Assembly: GCA_963930645.1 (NCBI GenBank)
Contig: OZ005652.1
Coordinates: 318,802,244-318,866,243 of the forward strand
Direction: 5' to 3'
Origin: Salticus scenicus
Lineage: Eukaryota; Arthropoda; Arachnida; Araneae; Salticidae
DNA: 64,000 nucleotides
Below are positions 24,201 to 37,115 of the stretch, piece after piece. The position numbers and the translations under genes are program-made. How positions within the stretch are numbered: the first letter of the stretch is position 1; each line of letters starts with the position of its first letter. The notes under the pieces were generated by a model, which saw only the letters and a list, made by a program, of their open reading frames with translations, ran no database searches and was not told where the DNA came from.

Positions 24201-24660
24201 TTGTTTTTTGAATCAACAAAATAAGAAAACAAAATTATTTTGTTGATTACAAAATAATTTGGTCAATTTTAATAAATGTTGGTTGAATCAACAAAATAAT
24301 TTTGTCAGTTTAATCAAATATAGGTTGAATCAACAAAATAATTTTGTCTGTTTAATCACATGTTGGTTGAATCAACAAAATATTTTTTTCTATTTAATCG
24401 AATATTGGTTGAATCAACAAAATAGTTTCGCCTATTTAATCGAATATTGCTTGAATCAACAAAATAATTTTGTTTATTTAAACGAATATTGGTTGAATCA
24501 ATAAAATATTTTTGTTTATTTAATCAAATATTGATTCAATCAACAAAATGATTTTGTTTATTTAATCAAATATTCGTTGAATCGAAAAATTAATTTTGTT
24601 GATTTAAACAAATATTGGTTGAATCAACAAAACTCTTCGGCAAAATAATTCAGGATGTAA
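24201..24660. repeat. 42-bp minisatellite, about 10 units
   Basis: The word GAATCAAC or a close variant recurs at 24285, 24327, 24369, 24411, 24453, 24495, 24537, 24579 and 24621, exactly 42 bases apart. Each unit carries two near-palindromes, GTTGAATCAAC and ACAAAATAATTTTGT. Because 42 is divisible by three, a + frame stays open for 81 codons (24259-24504) as a 14-residue LNQQNNF repeat. There is no start context or flanking coding sequence to make it a gene. More decayed units extend to about 24065. Confidence 0.95.
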
Positions 24661-24689
24661 TAAATAAAAAATAAATAAATAAATAAATA

Positions 24690-24770
24690 AATGTTGAAGC
24701 TACATCAACAAAAATATTTGGTTGATTTAACAAAATTTTTTGTTGCTTCAACACAACATTTTTTTCTTTA
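24690..24770. repeat. Imperfect inverted repeat flanking the minisatellite
   Basis: GTTGAAGC..ATCAACAAAAAT on the left faces TTTTTTGTTGCTTCAACACAAC on the right. The words are related to the minisatellite unit, so the array may have grown from a foldback. Confidence 0.5.
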
Positions 24771-24880
24771 TGAAAGATCAAAGAATCTTTACGACTTGAT
24801 TTATCAAGCATAGACGCATCAGTTTGTCAGCTGGTTCTAAGATTTTTTTCTTGATTTATGAGTGTCTCCAATAAAACAGT

Positions 24881-24892
24881 TTAAAAAAAAAA

Positions 24893-24939
<47 letters not shown>
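24881..24939. repeat. Poly-A followed by (AG)n
   Basis: About 20 A bases run into an AG dinucleotide tract of about 38 bases. Purine-only strand. Confidence 0.95.
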
Positions 24940-25699
24940 TCGTTGTTCTTTATTACGATTTAATAACAACAGCACAGAGTGTTGTATATTTAATCATTAC
25001 TAAGGAAAATGCAAATGATCTAGGAAAAATTTCGAAACAATGTTATTAGCTAAAAAGTTTGGAAGAATTTCGTAAGATTATCTCAATTATCTCTTATCAT
25101 CATATTAACAATAACAAGTGATAAACAATCAACAATAATAAGTGATAACAATAATAAGTGAAGAAAGCTGATTTGTGGATTTTAAGTTTCCTTTTACTTC
25201 TAGCAGCGCATTTAATATAAATAGAAACATTATCTTCCTTAATTGGACTGTATAGATGTCAGGCTTCTATTTAAAAGTTTAAAATGTGTTACACTTCTAC
25301 AGAAAATACCATTAAAATGTTTGGGTTAATTTATTTATATTCTATTATTATTATTATTATTATTATTATTACTGCTACTACAGTATATATACATATATAT
25401 TATTATTATTATTATTTTATTATTATTTTTATTTGTGAGTGAACTACCGCAAATAATAAACCATAATACAAAGGAAAATTTGTTTCTCTCAATAATAAAA
25501 TTAGGTTGTTATGCGGGACAAACGATTTTTCAGGACATTGATGTTTGAAAAACGTTAGATCGTAATACTCTGAATGAGATTTTACAATAATTAAAAAATT
25601 TTCTAAATAAAGTCTTTGTTTCTTATTCGTTTTCTTCTGTCCCTCGAGAGGGGGGGGAGGGGAATTGATGTGTAACAACTGCACGACTTCCGTTATAAA

Positions 25700-26400
25700 G
25701 TACTGCTCTTTTGGCAGATAGTATGGCCAGAAGACATAACTAATTTAATAAATCAAGCACCTAACAATTTTTCTGTAAGATCAAACTAATAATACATCGT
25801 AAAGATATATAAAACGAAGTGTACATAGCGTGTTTAAAAAAAAAAAAAAAAAAAAAATCTGTAGAGCCGTTTTTTTAAACACCTATTTCAGAGATCTCTA
25901 AAACTGATCTACCTAATCGTTTTTTCTGTTGCCTGTCATATTTCCTGCAATAACCAAGTAATGCACACGAAAGTACATTTAAAAGGAGGTTTATGTAGCA
26001 CATTTGAAGAAAATCGTTAGAGCCTTTTGTGTAATACCGACTTTGATCTCACTTCTCATGCTCAACAAAACTTGACCAATTTATCTGTTCACAGAAAACC
26101 AACAACTATATACGAAAGTATGTCTAAAAGGAGGGGATTTAATAGGGCGAGTTTGAAGAAAATCCGTATAAACATTTTCAAAGGTATGCACTTCCAAGAA
26201 ATAAAACTGACCTACTTATATATGGCGCCTAACAATTTTCCAGAAATAACCAACTAATACATACGAAAAGACATCTAAAAAGGTATTTATATAGAAATCT
26301 AGAGCTGTTTTTGAGATACAGATTTACTGTCCCACTTCCGGTTTTCCACTTTTCACCAAAAGTTGGCAAAATCATCTGTGCACTAGACCTGTTCTTATTC
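25700..26400. repeat. Interspersed family with internal ~150-bp repetition
   Basis: Blocks 'aaccaa.taataca.acgaaa.tacat.taaaa.gg' followed by 'gaagaaaatcgttagagc.ttt..taataccgact' recur near 25775, 25955, 26098 and 26245. Similar blocks appear inverted near 63560-63810. The frame at 26027-26257 lies inside and is not a gene. Confidence 0.6.
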
Positions 26401-27122
26401 TAAAGTTTCGGCGATCTATCTTTTTATTTATTTATTTTTTATTATTATTATTATTATTTATGATAGCAAGAAGATTCTCAACACGCAGTTGAAATGAAAA
26501 CTCAATATCAAATTTTTGACTTAATACAGTAAGGCCATCGTGTAATGAAAGTAAAAAAAGAAAGAAAGAAAACTGCGTAAGTGACGTTTTACATTAAAAA
26601 TTATCGTGTGTCATAAAATATTTAAACAAAATAATTAATTTTCTAATTACTTGATATCTTGTCTAATACATAAACGTTCCTGAAAATAATAACATTAATC
26701 AAAATATTATTAATTTCTGCTTTGATTGTTTCTTGATGCTAGAAAGAGTACATTAGTAAAATAAACGTATATACCAAGTTATGCTCCAAAAGGGCTGTAA
26801 TTTTTATTTAAAAAAAAATGTTATAATCAAAATGGGCATCTGCATCTTCTGCTATAAATTAAAAAAAAAAAAAAAAATACAGTACAATATTATTAACTCA
26901 TTAAGAAGATGGTAATTTACAAATATATATATATGAATTACTTCAGAATATGTATGTAAATCTTTATAATTTAGAATTATAAAAAACTGAAATATGAAAA
27001 TGTTAAGTAAAATATTTTTTTTTAAATTTATTTTTTATTTAAATTTATTTAAACTAAATTTAAATGTTCTTAAATGTTAAAAATTTGCATTAAAAATTAT
27101 GCATAAAAATATTAAAACTTTA

Positions 27123-27155
<33 letters not shown>

Positions 27156-28100
27156 CAAAAATTATTGTTATTAAAAAATAATAAAAATAAAAATAAAAAT
27201 AAAAATACATCAAATTTAAAAAATCTTTTTTCAAAAACGTTTTTGATATATTACTAACATCAAATGTTATTTTTCTTAATGGCCGACACAATTTTTTTAA
27301 AAATGCATTTAATAATAAGTAATATTTTATTTTCAAATTCCCTTATTGGTTAACAGTATATTTTACGGGGGATAGCGGTTGCTGAAAGCATTCCATAAGG
27401 CATTTACAAAACATACTTTTATATATCAATCAAAGCAAGTGTAAATAATTAAATAATAATAATAATAATAATATACATTCAAATACTTCTTTGAAAGATT
27501 AGTTTTTTTCCCGAGAAGGTGATGATATGAATTGAAACCGCAGATATTTATCGACCTGTTAACCACAATATGAATATCACTTTTTTTTTTCTTTTAATGG
27601 TGAAGTGAACTCGATGTTTGTGATCATAAAATTAGCAGTTTGTGGTTTTAAGTATCATTGCTATGCCATTTCCTCTGTCTCCTTCCTCTCCAATTCATTC
27701 ATATCTTTCTACATAACCTGCCTCAAAACCGCAAAATGCAAAGAAAGAAAATCGTTTGATATAGAACTCGGTTTCTTTCCTTTTCTTTCCTTTTTGCAAA
27801 CAATCGAAAGAAAACGTCAGCAACCAGTTTTCTCCTTCATTTCTAAAAGTGTAGCGTGAAAGGAATATCAAGTGGGAATATATTTTTTATTCTAATGTAA
27901 AGACGCACAAAAAGTAAATAAATAAATAAAACATTTTTGTTTATAAACTTATTTGGATTAGGTATCAAAGAGTTATTTCTCTATACAAAGTAAAACAAAT
28001 CTAGATGGATGATATCTAGCCTTGTTATATTGTCGATAACTTTAAATTAAATACGTTTTAATTTTATTTAAGAATTAATAGTGAAATAGGTTTCAAATTA

Positions 28101-28279
28101 CAATGAAACCTCTCTAAAAGCTCAACTCTTTTCAACGGCTACCTCCTTTTAAGGCCAGATTTTTTCAGTCCCAATTTTTTTCTCCCATAACTCTATTAAT
28201 TTTCCCTACTAATTTACCTCCACTAAAAGCCCATGTTAAATTGCTTACCTCTCTTAGGGAACATATTTTGCAATAGCAG

Positions 28280-28317
<38 letters not shown>

Positions 28318-28921
28318 TTAAACTGACTATTTTCTTATATTTAACTGAGGCTAATCTTGAGACATGTAATAATATATGTATAGAGAAGTGAGTGGTAAGG
28401 CTTTATATATTTTTTTAATGTGCATGCTAAATTTGAGCTTGGAAAGTGAACTTTGTCATACCGTTATTTATCAGATAAATTCAAATGCAATAAATAGCTT
28501 CAGAATAAATAATGTTGAGTTTAAATGGTATAATAAAAGTATTAAACTTAGGTAAGCTAAAAAATTAAAAGCTGAAATTAGTATTTCCTCCCAGAAAACT
28601 TTAATGGAAATTGTTAAATTAACAGATAATTCTTTTCAACTGAGCAATGATGCTAGGTTGAACAATTTGACCAGATATATAAAATAATCATTGGAAAACA
28701 AAATTACGACTAAAAAACTTAAAAAATTAAACAGACTAATATTAATGATTTTTAAAAATCTGTGAAGGCAAATAATGTAAATTTGAATTATGAAGAACAC
28801 AAAATTTATAAAATTTGTTGCCTTAATAATGATTTTCTGTATGTTCTCTATTAAAAAGTCCATCTCTTGAAAGGGACAATTTTCTAAGGCACTGCAGATG
28901 GCCCTCTTGGAGAGGTTTAAC
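28101..28921. mobile_element. Tc1/mariner- or pogo-like TIR element remnant
   Basis: The left end CAATGAAACCTCTC after a TA matches inverted the right end GAGAGGTTTAACTA. Inside the left end 'aacggctacctc' is also typical of pogo-like elements. About 820 bp, containing a 32-base T-run (28284-28315) and no transposase frame. The target TA is clear on the left, less so on the right. Confidence 0.5.
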
Positions 28922-29071
28922 TACATTTAAACTTGGGTATCATGAAATAAAAAGATCGAAATATATATGTATGTATGTGTAGCTTTTTTTACAGAGTGGT
29001 GATGTAGTGTTACGGAAGAAAAAAAGTGATTATGCATCATTTTAAATGCATTATTTTGCAAAGTCATTTTT

Positions 29072-29942
29072 ACTTTTTTCCATATTCAATAGAAGAAAGT
29101 ATTGGATTTGTAAAAGTTTTCGACCTCGGCTTTTCATTGGATTTACTACATGTTTTCAGGGGACTAGAACACGAATTGATTATTTTAGGAAATCTGTCTC
29201 TGTTTGTGTGTGTGCACGACAAAATTTTGCGATAACTGTATCTCGGGAACTACTGCTCTGAATTTTATTAAATTTGATATGCAGTTGCACCTTAACTTAA
29301 ATTAGTGCCTATGAACTTTTGGTGAATGTCGTCCAACAGGTGGCTTTGCCATCCCGCTTTTTCTAATTTTTCGTATAAAATTTCGTATAAATAGACAAAA
29401 ATAATATAAATGGACAGAATTTCGTATAAATGTACATAAAGAGAATTGTATTTTAATAAGCGTTATGAAATTAAAAAGAATTATTTAAAATAGTGATAGT
29501 CAACTTGGAAAAAAATTTGTATATGTAGGAGCATCGCTTTCTCTCCTAGGGAAAGTCTCCCTCCTCCCGTAAAGGCCAGATTTTCATTATGGGCATCTTT
29601 CAAAAGACCTCGTCAATACTTTAAAACAAATGGTTGAACTATCGATCTGCGATAATTTAAAATAAAGTTATAAATATATTTTATTATTTTTCATTAAAAA
29701 AATAATTAGTTAAAAAAATAAAAGTTATATATATATATATATATAATATTTAAAATGTCATATAGAAAATAAAATTGACTTTCTTTGGATATTTAGTGTC
29801 ACTACTTCTTTAGAATGAAAGTCGTATGTAGTCATCATGGAAGATAATTTTAATGAGTAATAAGTTTAATAAGTTATTTTTACTGGGTGAACTTGTACAG
29901 GAAAATGCAGAAAAAAGTCATGGGGTGGCCACAACATACTAG
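29072..29942 (+). mobile_element. 0.8-kb interspersed TIR family A, copy 1
   Basis: Collinear with 62221-63014 and, inverted, with 44369-45352: 'agaagaaagtattgga', 'ttttcga.ctc', a TGTGTGTG patch, 'tatctcgggaac', 'aacaggtggc', 'gggagcat.gctt', 'gacctcgtcaatacttta', ending 'aagtcatggggtggccac'. Starts ACTTTTTTCCATAT. The two overlapping open frames at 29026-29261 are chance. No transposase seen; a non-autonomous DNA element is the likeliest class. Confidence 0.75.
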
Positions 29943-30630
29943 TTTTATTTAATTGTTATGATCAAAAATTATTTTACTATTCCATGCTTTACTTTACAAA
30001 ATATTATGTCGATCTTATTTTTAAAAAAGCTTATGCTGTTTTCTGATTGAAGGATAACTGTTTAAAACAAGGCGGGGGATAATAGTTTCATTATACATGT
30101 ATATAACTAATAGAAAAACAAAAGCATTTGAAGTGGCTGTAAACATTTGGGCTGTCTAAACAGGGACCATAATTGCGGAAGAAAAGTTCCGTTGTTGACG
30201 CATAGAGGTTATTTAATGTTATGATCTTTATCTTTTACTTGGCTTTTTTTTTTCCCGAATTCAAAGCAAGTTTAGAAAATATGTATTAATATATTAGTAT
30301 TTAACATGTTTTTGAAACCTAAGTAATGTAACAGACAAACATTGTATATATAGAAGTATTCTACAGACAAAAGACACTAAAAAAAGTAATTATGTATCAG
30401 TCTCGTTGACATCATTTTTACTGTGTTAAATAAAGAGGAGTGGGAGGGGTCGGTTACTTAAACCAATTTTTTTTTTTTTTTTTTTAAGAGTTTTTCTTTA
30501 ATGTTTTTATTCTTAGCTAATGGGCGAAGAATAGTAAATTATAACTGGACTGGGAGTTTTACTATATGCAACCGGAAATATGTCATCGGCACTTTTAGAG
30601 GTGTGAGAGACAGATTTTCTGATTACTCAC
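29943..30630. other. AT-rich intronic DNA, nothing recognised
   Basis: T-run at 30470-30485; no coding frame supported. The short frame at 30501-30689 reads into the MITE at 30635. Confidence 0.5.
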
Positions 30631-30634
30631 TGTG

Positions 30635-30797
30635 CAGTGGCGGACCCCCCACCCCACCCCCGAAAGTACTGACATTCCCAATTGAATAGTACATTTGCAA
30701 ACTTTTCAATGATCTGGAATTACATCTTGAAAAATCTTAGCCCCCCCCCCCCCCCAAAAAAAAAAAAAAAAAAAGTTAAGTTCTGGATCCGCCATTG
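30635..30797. mobile_element. hAT-type MITE, 163 bp, with perfect 8-bp target duplication
   Basis: Ends CAGTGGCGGACCC ... GGATCCGCCATTG are inverted repeats. TCACTGTG flanks both sides exactly (30627-30634 and 30798-30805). The interior has C-rich tracts and a C-run directly joined to an A-run (30741-30774). A recent insertion by the intact duplication. Confidence 0.92.
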
Positions 30798-30805
30798 TCA
30801 CTGTG

Positions 30806-33108
30806 CGTGTTTTTTTCGCCCTGAAATCTTACTAATTTTTCATCATCTGTATTGATGATAACTTTTATAAATTATTATTTAAGGCAAGGCCGCAGCCAAG
30901 GAAGGGGGAGGGTCAAACACTACTGAAATTTTGTAAATTTGCATAAAATTTCCGAGTCAAACTTTATTTTTAACATTTAACTTTATGTACTAAATTTTGA
31001 AGCCCCTCACAATTTTCAATATGTGAAATTTTTCATTTTGTAATTTATAAATAAAATAATAAAATTTAAAAAATACGTTTTTAAAAAAGGTGCGTCAATT
31101 TAACAGTTGGGAATTTTCTCAGTGTGAAAACAGTATTTAAAAATATGTATTAGTTAATAAGTTATAAGTAAAGAAAATTTCCCATAGAATAACATTGGCT
31201 CGGGCTTCCCGCGACGGTAAGTGAAGAAGGCCGTTAATGGGTTATAATATATTTTAAGGCATACGATGAATTACGCATGGTTGTTTTGTGTAACATGTAA
31301 GCAATAACTTTTTTAAACGTTATAAATCCGTTAAAGAATAAGTTTATGCGCCCCCCCCCCGCCTCTTTCTTTCTCTTGGAAATAAATAGCTTTTTACAGG
31401 TGTCCTGGCGGGCATTATTATTTCTATAAATTTTATTTTATTTTTTAATCCAAAACAAATTTATTATACAGTAGCAATCTTTTATTTATTTATTTATATA
31501 TTTATACCGACTCGTAGGTAAACGCTGCACATACTAATACACTGATATAAAAGCTTTTTTACATTTAAAATGTCTGAAGCGAAAGTAAACGAAAATAGAA
31601 ATTGAAAAGCTATTTAAGAATTTCTTACATTCAATGTATAATTTGAAAAAAAAAATATTTTAATGCATTATGTACAAATAATTTGTTCATGTAATTTTAA
31701 AAGACTATTCAACGAATTGAGAAAAATAAATAAGTAAATAAATAACACAGCGGATGTAAAATGCTCCAAATGTTTACAAGTGCGACTGAAAAGAAAAAAA
31801 AATATTTTTTTTAATTTATAATGGTGCGATTATAGCAGTAACATGCTTCGATGATATTTTCTTGGATATTTCTCTAAATTATCTTCTGAAAGAATCTGCG
31901 TAAAAATTACAACTTAATTCAAAGAACTAATTTTGCGGTTAACCTCGCTAAAATAAAATAAAACAATTTTCTTTTGCGCAATCATCACATTTAGAAAACC
32001 ACTAAAAAAATGGTGGTTTTGAATGTTTGGTTTAAAATAATTTATATGTCATTATAATAGTTTCCAATCCCTGTAATGTTTTTCTATGACTTCTGCCTAT
32101 TGAATTAATCTCTAGATTTCACTCGGGAAAAAATGTATAAATCCTTTAAAATTTATAAAAATATACTTAAAAATCTACGCCAAATCTTTTTTGTTTTAAA
32201 ATATTTTTTAATTATTCGAGACTTCTAATTTACTATCGAAATTATGTGTATATTGGATGGATGTGAGATGCATAACGGTATTAAATTTATTCCATACTGT
32301 AAATATTTATTCAACTGTAAATATTTTGTTTTTCTTTTTTGAGAAATATTTCAATTTCTCCATTGCAAATAATGATTTTAATTTTTCCAATTTATAGTAT
32401 TTTTATATTTTTTTTATTTAAAAGAAAAGTAAGTATTTATTTAAAATGCAAAAAAGTAGTTTTATTATTTTTATTTCTTTCTTTGTTAAATTCCACATGT
32501 TCGCTCTCATAATTTATTTTAATGTTTTTGCCGACACAGTTATGTGATGAAGGGAAGGTGAGGAAGGTGATCTCTATATTTTACTTCGAGTGCCTGTAAT
32601 GCTTTTGCATCAGTATGCAGTCTCTCAGCACTTTTTTCTCTTTCTTTTTTTTTTCTTTTTTTTTTTTTTTTTACTATTATTATAATTGTGCTTCCTAAAT
32701 TATGCAGTTTTTATAATAAAAAGTTTTATAGAAGATATAATTATTTTTTATTAGTATTTATTATAATCAATTTTCTTTATGGAAGATTCAAAAATACAAT
32801 AAAAAAATTAATTATTCTGTTAGTATTTTAAAAAGTCTTCAAACTTTCGATTTTTGTTGAATTTTACGATTTTTTTTCCCTGTTTAATCAACCTGATAGT
32901 AGTTTTTGCTCGTTAAAATGGAAACATGTACACAAATATTATTTTCAGTAATTATTTTTATTTATTAAAAATTTTTAAATAGCAAATTGAAGGATTTTTT
33001 AGTTCCCATTATACCGTATGTATTGGAAACCTAGGTATTTGTATAATTTGTCGATCTCTGTTTTTTGACACGTTTTGAAGTATGAGAAATCCCAAAATGA
33101 CAAATCTC
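30806..33108. other. AT-rich intronic DNA, nothing recognised
   Basis: A C10 tract at 31351, (ATTT)n patches at 31480-31500, and T-runs near 32645-32672. No coding frame or transposon ends I can support. Confidence 0.45.
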
Positions 33109-33230
33109 TTCCGTGGAGGATCAAAATTGTGATGGCATGTCTCCGGACCACCTCTAGGGTTGTATCCCAGACCGTCGCCAATTGCCCATCTGCGCAGCAC
33201 TAGTGTCGACGTAAAAACCCAACCATCCAT
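33109..33230 (+). mobile_element. AACC-tailed retroposon fragment (copy 2)
   Basis: Carries GATGGCATGTCTCCGGACC, 'cagaccgtcgccaattgccca', 'cactagtgtcgacg' and a short 'aacccaacc' tail. Gives the uninterrupted form of the site where a MITE sits in copy 3 (48008). Two minus-strand frames across it are non-genic. Confidence 0.7.
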
Positions 33231-34814
33231 TCCAAAATGACAAAATAGATTGGGGTTCTCCGTCTGTAAGTTAGTCAGTTAGTTAGTTCGTTTAGTATGA
33301 TAGTCTGCGTTTACAATGCTTCAATAACGAATCATAGCAAAATAATTTTAAAATATCACTTATGATTCTAGCAAGAATCCTATTTATTTTCAATATTTTA
33401 ATTTGAGAACTTTGTAAATTATTCGTAATTTATTATATTCTTAACGGAGGAAAATAGGAGAAAAATTCGCAGAAATGTGAGTTATGAGAACTATTTCCAC
33501 CCTCAAAACAGTTTTTTATTTGGAAAATAAAAGTAAAAACATTTTGAATTACGAAAGAAATTATCATTTAAAATCATTATAGTTATTTTTTTATTTCTAG
33601 ACCATCACTCACTTCTCGAAATTAATAATACTGTCTCTTCTCAGTAGTTTGAAACTTTTGAGTAGTTTGACTTTATATGCATAAAATACTTCAATCAAAG
33701 CATATGTATGCAGATTTTAGTAACTTTCAGTAATTTACAAAAATGAATAAATGAATAAATAATACAACGTTCACCCCACACTCTTAATTTATTAAGGATC
33801 ATGTACAAAGTTTCACTAATATTTTTTCCTAGTTTTTATAACATATATATATATTTTAACATTTACCTTTAAAAAAACTGTAATTGTTAAATGGAAATAT
33901 TTTTAATCACGAACCAATAGTTATATCTAAAATTATTAATTTAAAGTTGTAAAAACTTACAATTTTCATTTTTTTTTTTCTTAGACAAACTTTAAAAGCA
34001 GAAAACTTAAAATTATTACTTAAAATTCTTTCAAGGATAAAAAAAAAAAACTTTTTCTGTACTTTTCTTTTTTAAGTATTGTTTTTCGGCGCCTTAAAAA
34101 TGTAAATCTATTTAATTTCGATTTACTTTGAATAATCTAAGGGAGAAAGGGAGAAAAACATTAAAACGTTTAATGCATTTCCATTTACAGTGCAATATTT
34201 ACATCCAGGCTGGATGATATGCTTTTAGTGCTTTCACTAATGTGGTGAAAATGAGGGAAAAGCGTTACCCTAAAATCTGATGAAATATAAATTTAAAATG
34301 TTTAGATATAAAAGATATTAGGGGAAAAGCTTTTAAAAAAAACTAAAGAGCAATTACCTTTTACTCTTAATTTTAGTGTGTAAAGGTTATACATTAGTTT
34401 AATTAATTATTTGCCTTACTTGGAAATAGAGACGTTTATAATTAGATAACTTAGACGTTTATAATTATTATTATTATTGTTTTTTATGCATGGGAAGCAA
34501 AGACTTTTCCAACAAGCAACGGGAAGAAAGGGGTGATAATTCCATTGAAATTTTTCAATGACTTTAATTTTTTTACATGATTTATGTAAAAAAAATACTT
34601 AAAATTTTAAGAGTCTTGGAGTTTTAATTACATCTGTTAACCCCCACCTCTCACCCTCTAAAATAACTCCAACTCTGTAAAGCCGCCATTGAGTAGGTGG
34701 TAAATAAAAACTTTTCGAAATAGTTTTAAGTAGCATTGTAAAAGTAGTTCAAACATCTACGAATAGATTAAATAGAAATTAATTTTTACTTTTTTATACA
34801 AAGCATAGGAAGCA

Positions 34815-34850
34815 TTCAATTCCTGAGCCGGACAAAGACCGTACTTTTTC
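34815..34850 (-). mobile_element. Scrap of a tRNA-like SINE head
   Basis: GAGCCGGACAAAGACCGT resembles GAGCCGGCCAAAGATCGT near 47229, where it abuts an inverted B-box-like GTATCGAACCC. Too short to place in a family. Confidence 0.3.
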
Positions 34851-34934
34851 AACTGTGATATTTTTCTTTTTACAATTAATTTATTTTTCAATAATTTATT
34901 AATTTATCTATAACGATTGAAAAAAGAATCATTT

Positions 34935-34945
34935 ATATATATATG

Positions 34946-34990
<45 letters not shown>
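34935..34990. repeat. (AT)n-(GT)n microsatellite
   Basis: AT dinucleotides interrupted once by GT, then a GT tract of 30 bases. Potential Z-DNA/cruciform sequence. Confidence 0.95.
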
Positions 34991-34992
<2 letters not shown>

Positions 34993-36503
34993 TTATTTAA
35001 AAAATATATTTTTAAAACTTAAAGGAAATTATTAATTCTGAAAAAATATTTAATTACAAATTAATATGCAAAGTAGAAATATTTATTCGTTAGAGGGACA
35101 AAACTACGATTTATAAATACAACACAGTAGAAAATCGGGATTTATATACATATAAAAGAATCATTTCTCTATATAAAAATTACGTTATTCGTTGAACTTT
35201 GACTTCGATAAGTTTAAAGATTAACCCTCACCCCATCCCCCGTCCCTCACCTGCGTAAAATAATTTAATAGTTAGAGGTTTTCAATTTTCCAATATTTAA
35301 AAAGTTTATGAATAAATTAAGTATAGTAATGATCAATGATATAATAAAAATGCACCAGAATACTATCATTTATAAGTAATAAGTAAACAAATTTGAATAA
35401 ATGATGTTTATTCAAAGTGTTTTACTTATTAATGATCAATGTGTATCAATCACCTTTTACACATATTACTTAAAAAATAGTTAATATAAAACGCCACTTG
35501 ATTTTTTTTTAATAACAAGCCTAATTAAAGTTCATTTTAATTTTAGAAAAGGAATATAAAAATAAATATCTACATATTTATAATTCGTGTATTTCACCCA
35601 TTAAAAATATATAAATTACACATAAACTGTTTGCGTTTAAAATGAAACAACAACTAAAAATTTTATGTATGCATATTAAATACTTGGAAAAAATATATTT
35701 ACTCAAAGTTTTGTATAAGTTTGTTAATAAAAAACTTCTGTATTAAAATATTTATAGACACATAAAAATAGTTTTAAAATTAAGTTTAATTAATTGAACA
35801 TAAATATGCGAACATATAAAATTTAAGACAGCATTAAATGACTAACTTATTTAAATATATTTTAATATTTTATATAATTTTCCTGAGTATAGATAAATGG
35901 GCAATATTTTCTATTAAAAAAAAAAAAAAAAAAAGTTTTATATATTGGACTGGACATCAATTATTAAGCAGAATATAATATCTAAGCTTACCCTTCAAGA
36001 ACTTGTTACTTAAGCTCTGATATAATCCACATATTTTCTACTTGTTCTGGGTAGCATACATTTTTGTTTTATTTCCCATATATTTGATATATAAGATTAC
36101 GTGGGTTATGATTTGTGTCGCAAGTAATCTTTCTTGTAATTTCTTACTACAGTAGTATACATTTTTGCTACAATGTTGCTATTAGCTGATGAATACATTT
36201 CTTGCAAATAAGAAGAGAATGTAATTTAAATTAAGTTACAATTATTTCCATTTAAAATTTAAATATGTTTTTAAAAATAAGGTTTATTGGGCGTTAATTT
36301 TGAAACACACAGTATCGAAAAATTCTGAATAACAATTTTATATTTCAAACACAATTGCATATGAACTACACTGTAGATACATAGTTATTACAATCCACGT
36401 TATTTCCTATATTTCATTTGATTTATCCAGTCGACCATAAATGACAGCAATTTCACGCAAAATATAATATTACAATATGCTATAAAAGCTATTTCAACCA
36501 TAT

Positions 36504-36534
<31 letters not shown>

Positions 36535-36640
36535 GTGGTTATATATGTTTTTTATACTAAATATTATGTTTTGATTCATTTATATAAATATAAATTTGAA
36601 TTAATCAAAAATTCTAATTTTATAACTACACGTTCAGTTT

Positions 36641-36834
36641 TTTCCCGACATAAAAAGAAATATATATTTATTTACACATGAATGATAAAACCGACATAAA
36701 ATTTTATCGATGTGTATAAAATTTTTAAAGTTATAATCACGACAATTTTGTCAGATGCATAAGAAAATTTAGTTTTTGATATTTTTTTTTATTATTCACG
36801 TGTAAATAAATATATTTCATTTTATATCGAAAAA
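36641..36834. mobile_element. Foldback (MITE-like) element, ~190 bp
   Basis: Left arm 'gaaatatatatttatttacacatgaat' from 36658 pairs with a right arm near 36795-36820 differing by a few bases (ACATGAAT versus ACGTGAAT). Arms extend to CGACATAA and TTATATCG at the edges. No target duplication resolved. Confidence 0.65.
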
Positions 36835-36954
36835 ATAATAATTAAATAAATAAAAATAATTAACCAGTAAATTATTTTGGCATCAGCTTAATATTCTTTA
36901 CAATTAATTTTAAAGCTAATATAAGGTTTTATTTTAATATTTTAATTAATTAGA

Positions 36955-37115
36955 AAAAAAATCAAAAAGTCGAAAATTGGGCTTCAAGGTGCATCAGGAA
37001 AGGTCAAAACGGACTTCCATGTAAAATTCTGAAGCCCTACGATTAGCTGTTTGCCTACAAAGTGAACAACATACACAAAAACATAAAAACGTCTTCTTTT
37101 ATTATATAGAGAGAT
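36955..37115. mobile_element. Possible LINE/SINE 3' end
   Basis: Contains higher-complexity sequence (GGGCTTCAAGGTGCATCAGG) ending in 'ttcttttattatatagagag', a form often seen at 3' ends of RTE-like retroposons. No second copy in the window, so the call is weak. Confidence 0.25.

Larger units (their letters stand above)
33231..36640. other. AT-rich intronic DNA with simple repeats
   Basis: Holds GTTA repeats (33269-33288), (AT)n-(GT)n at 34935-34990 and a SINE-head-like scrap at 34815-34850. No supported gene. Confidence 0.45.

Noticed and set aside
24259..24504. 81-codon repeat protein (LNQQNNF units)
   Set aside because: The frame is a consequence of the 42-base period; it opens and closes with the array and has no coding flanks.
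24201..24660. CRISPR-like regular repeats
   Set aside because: The units are contiguous 42-base repeats without unique spacers, in animal DNA; it is a minisatellite.
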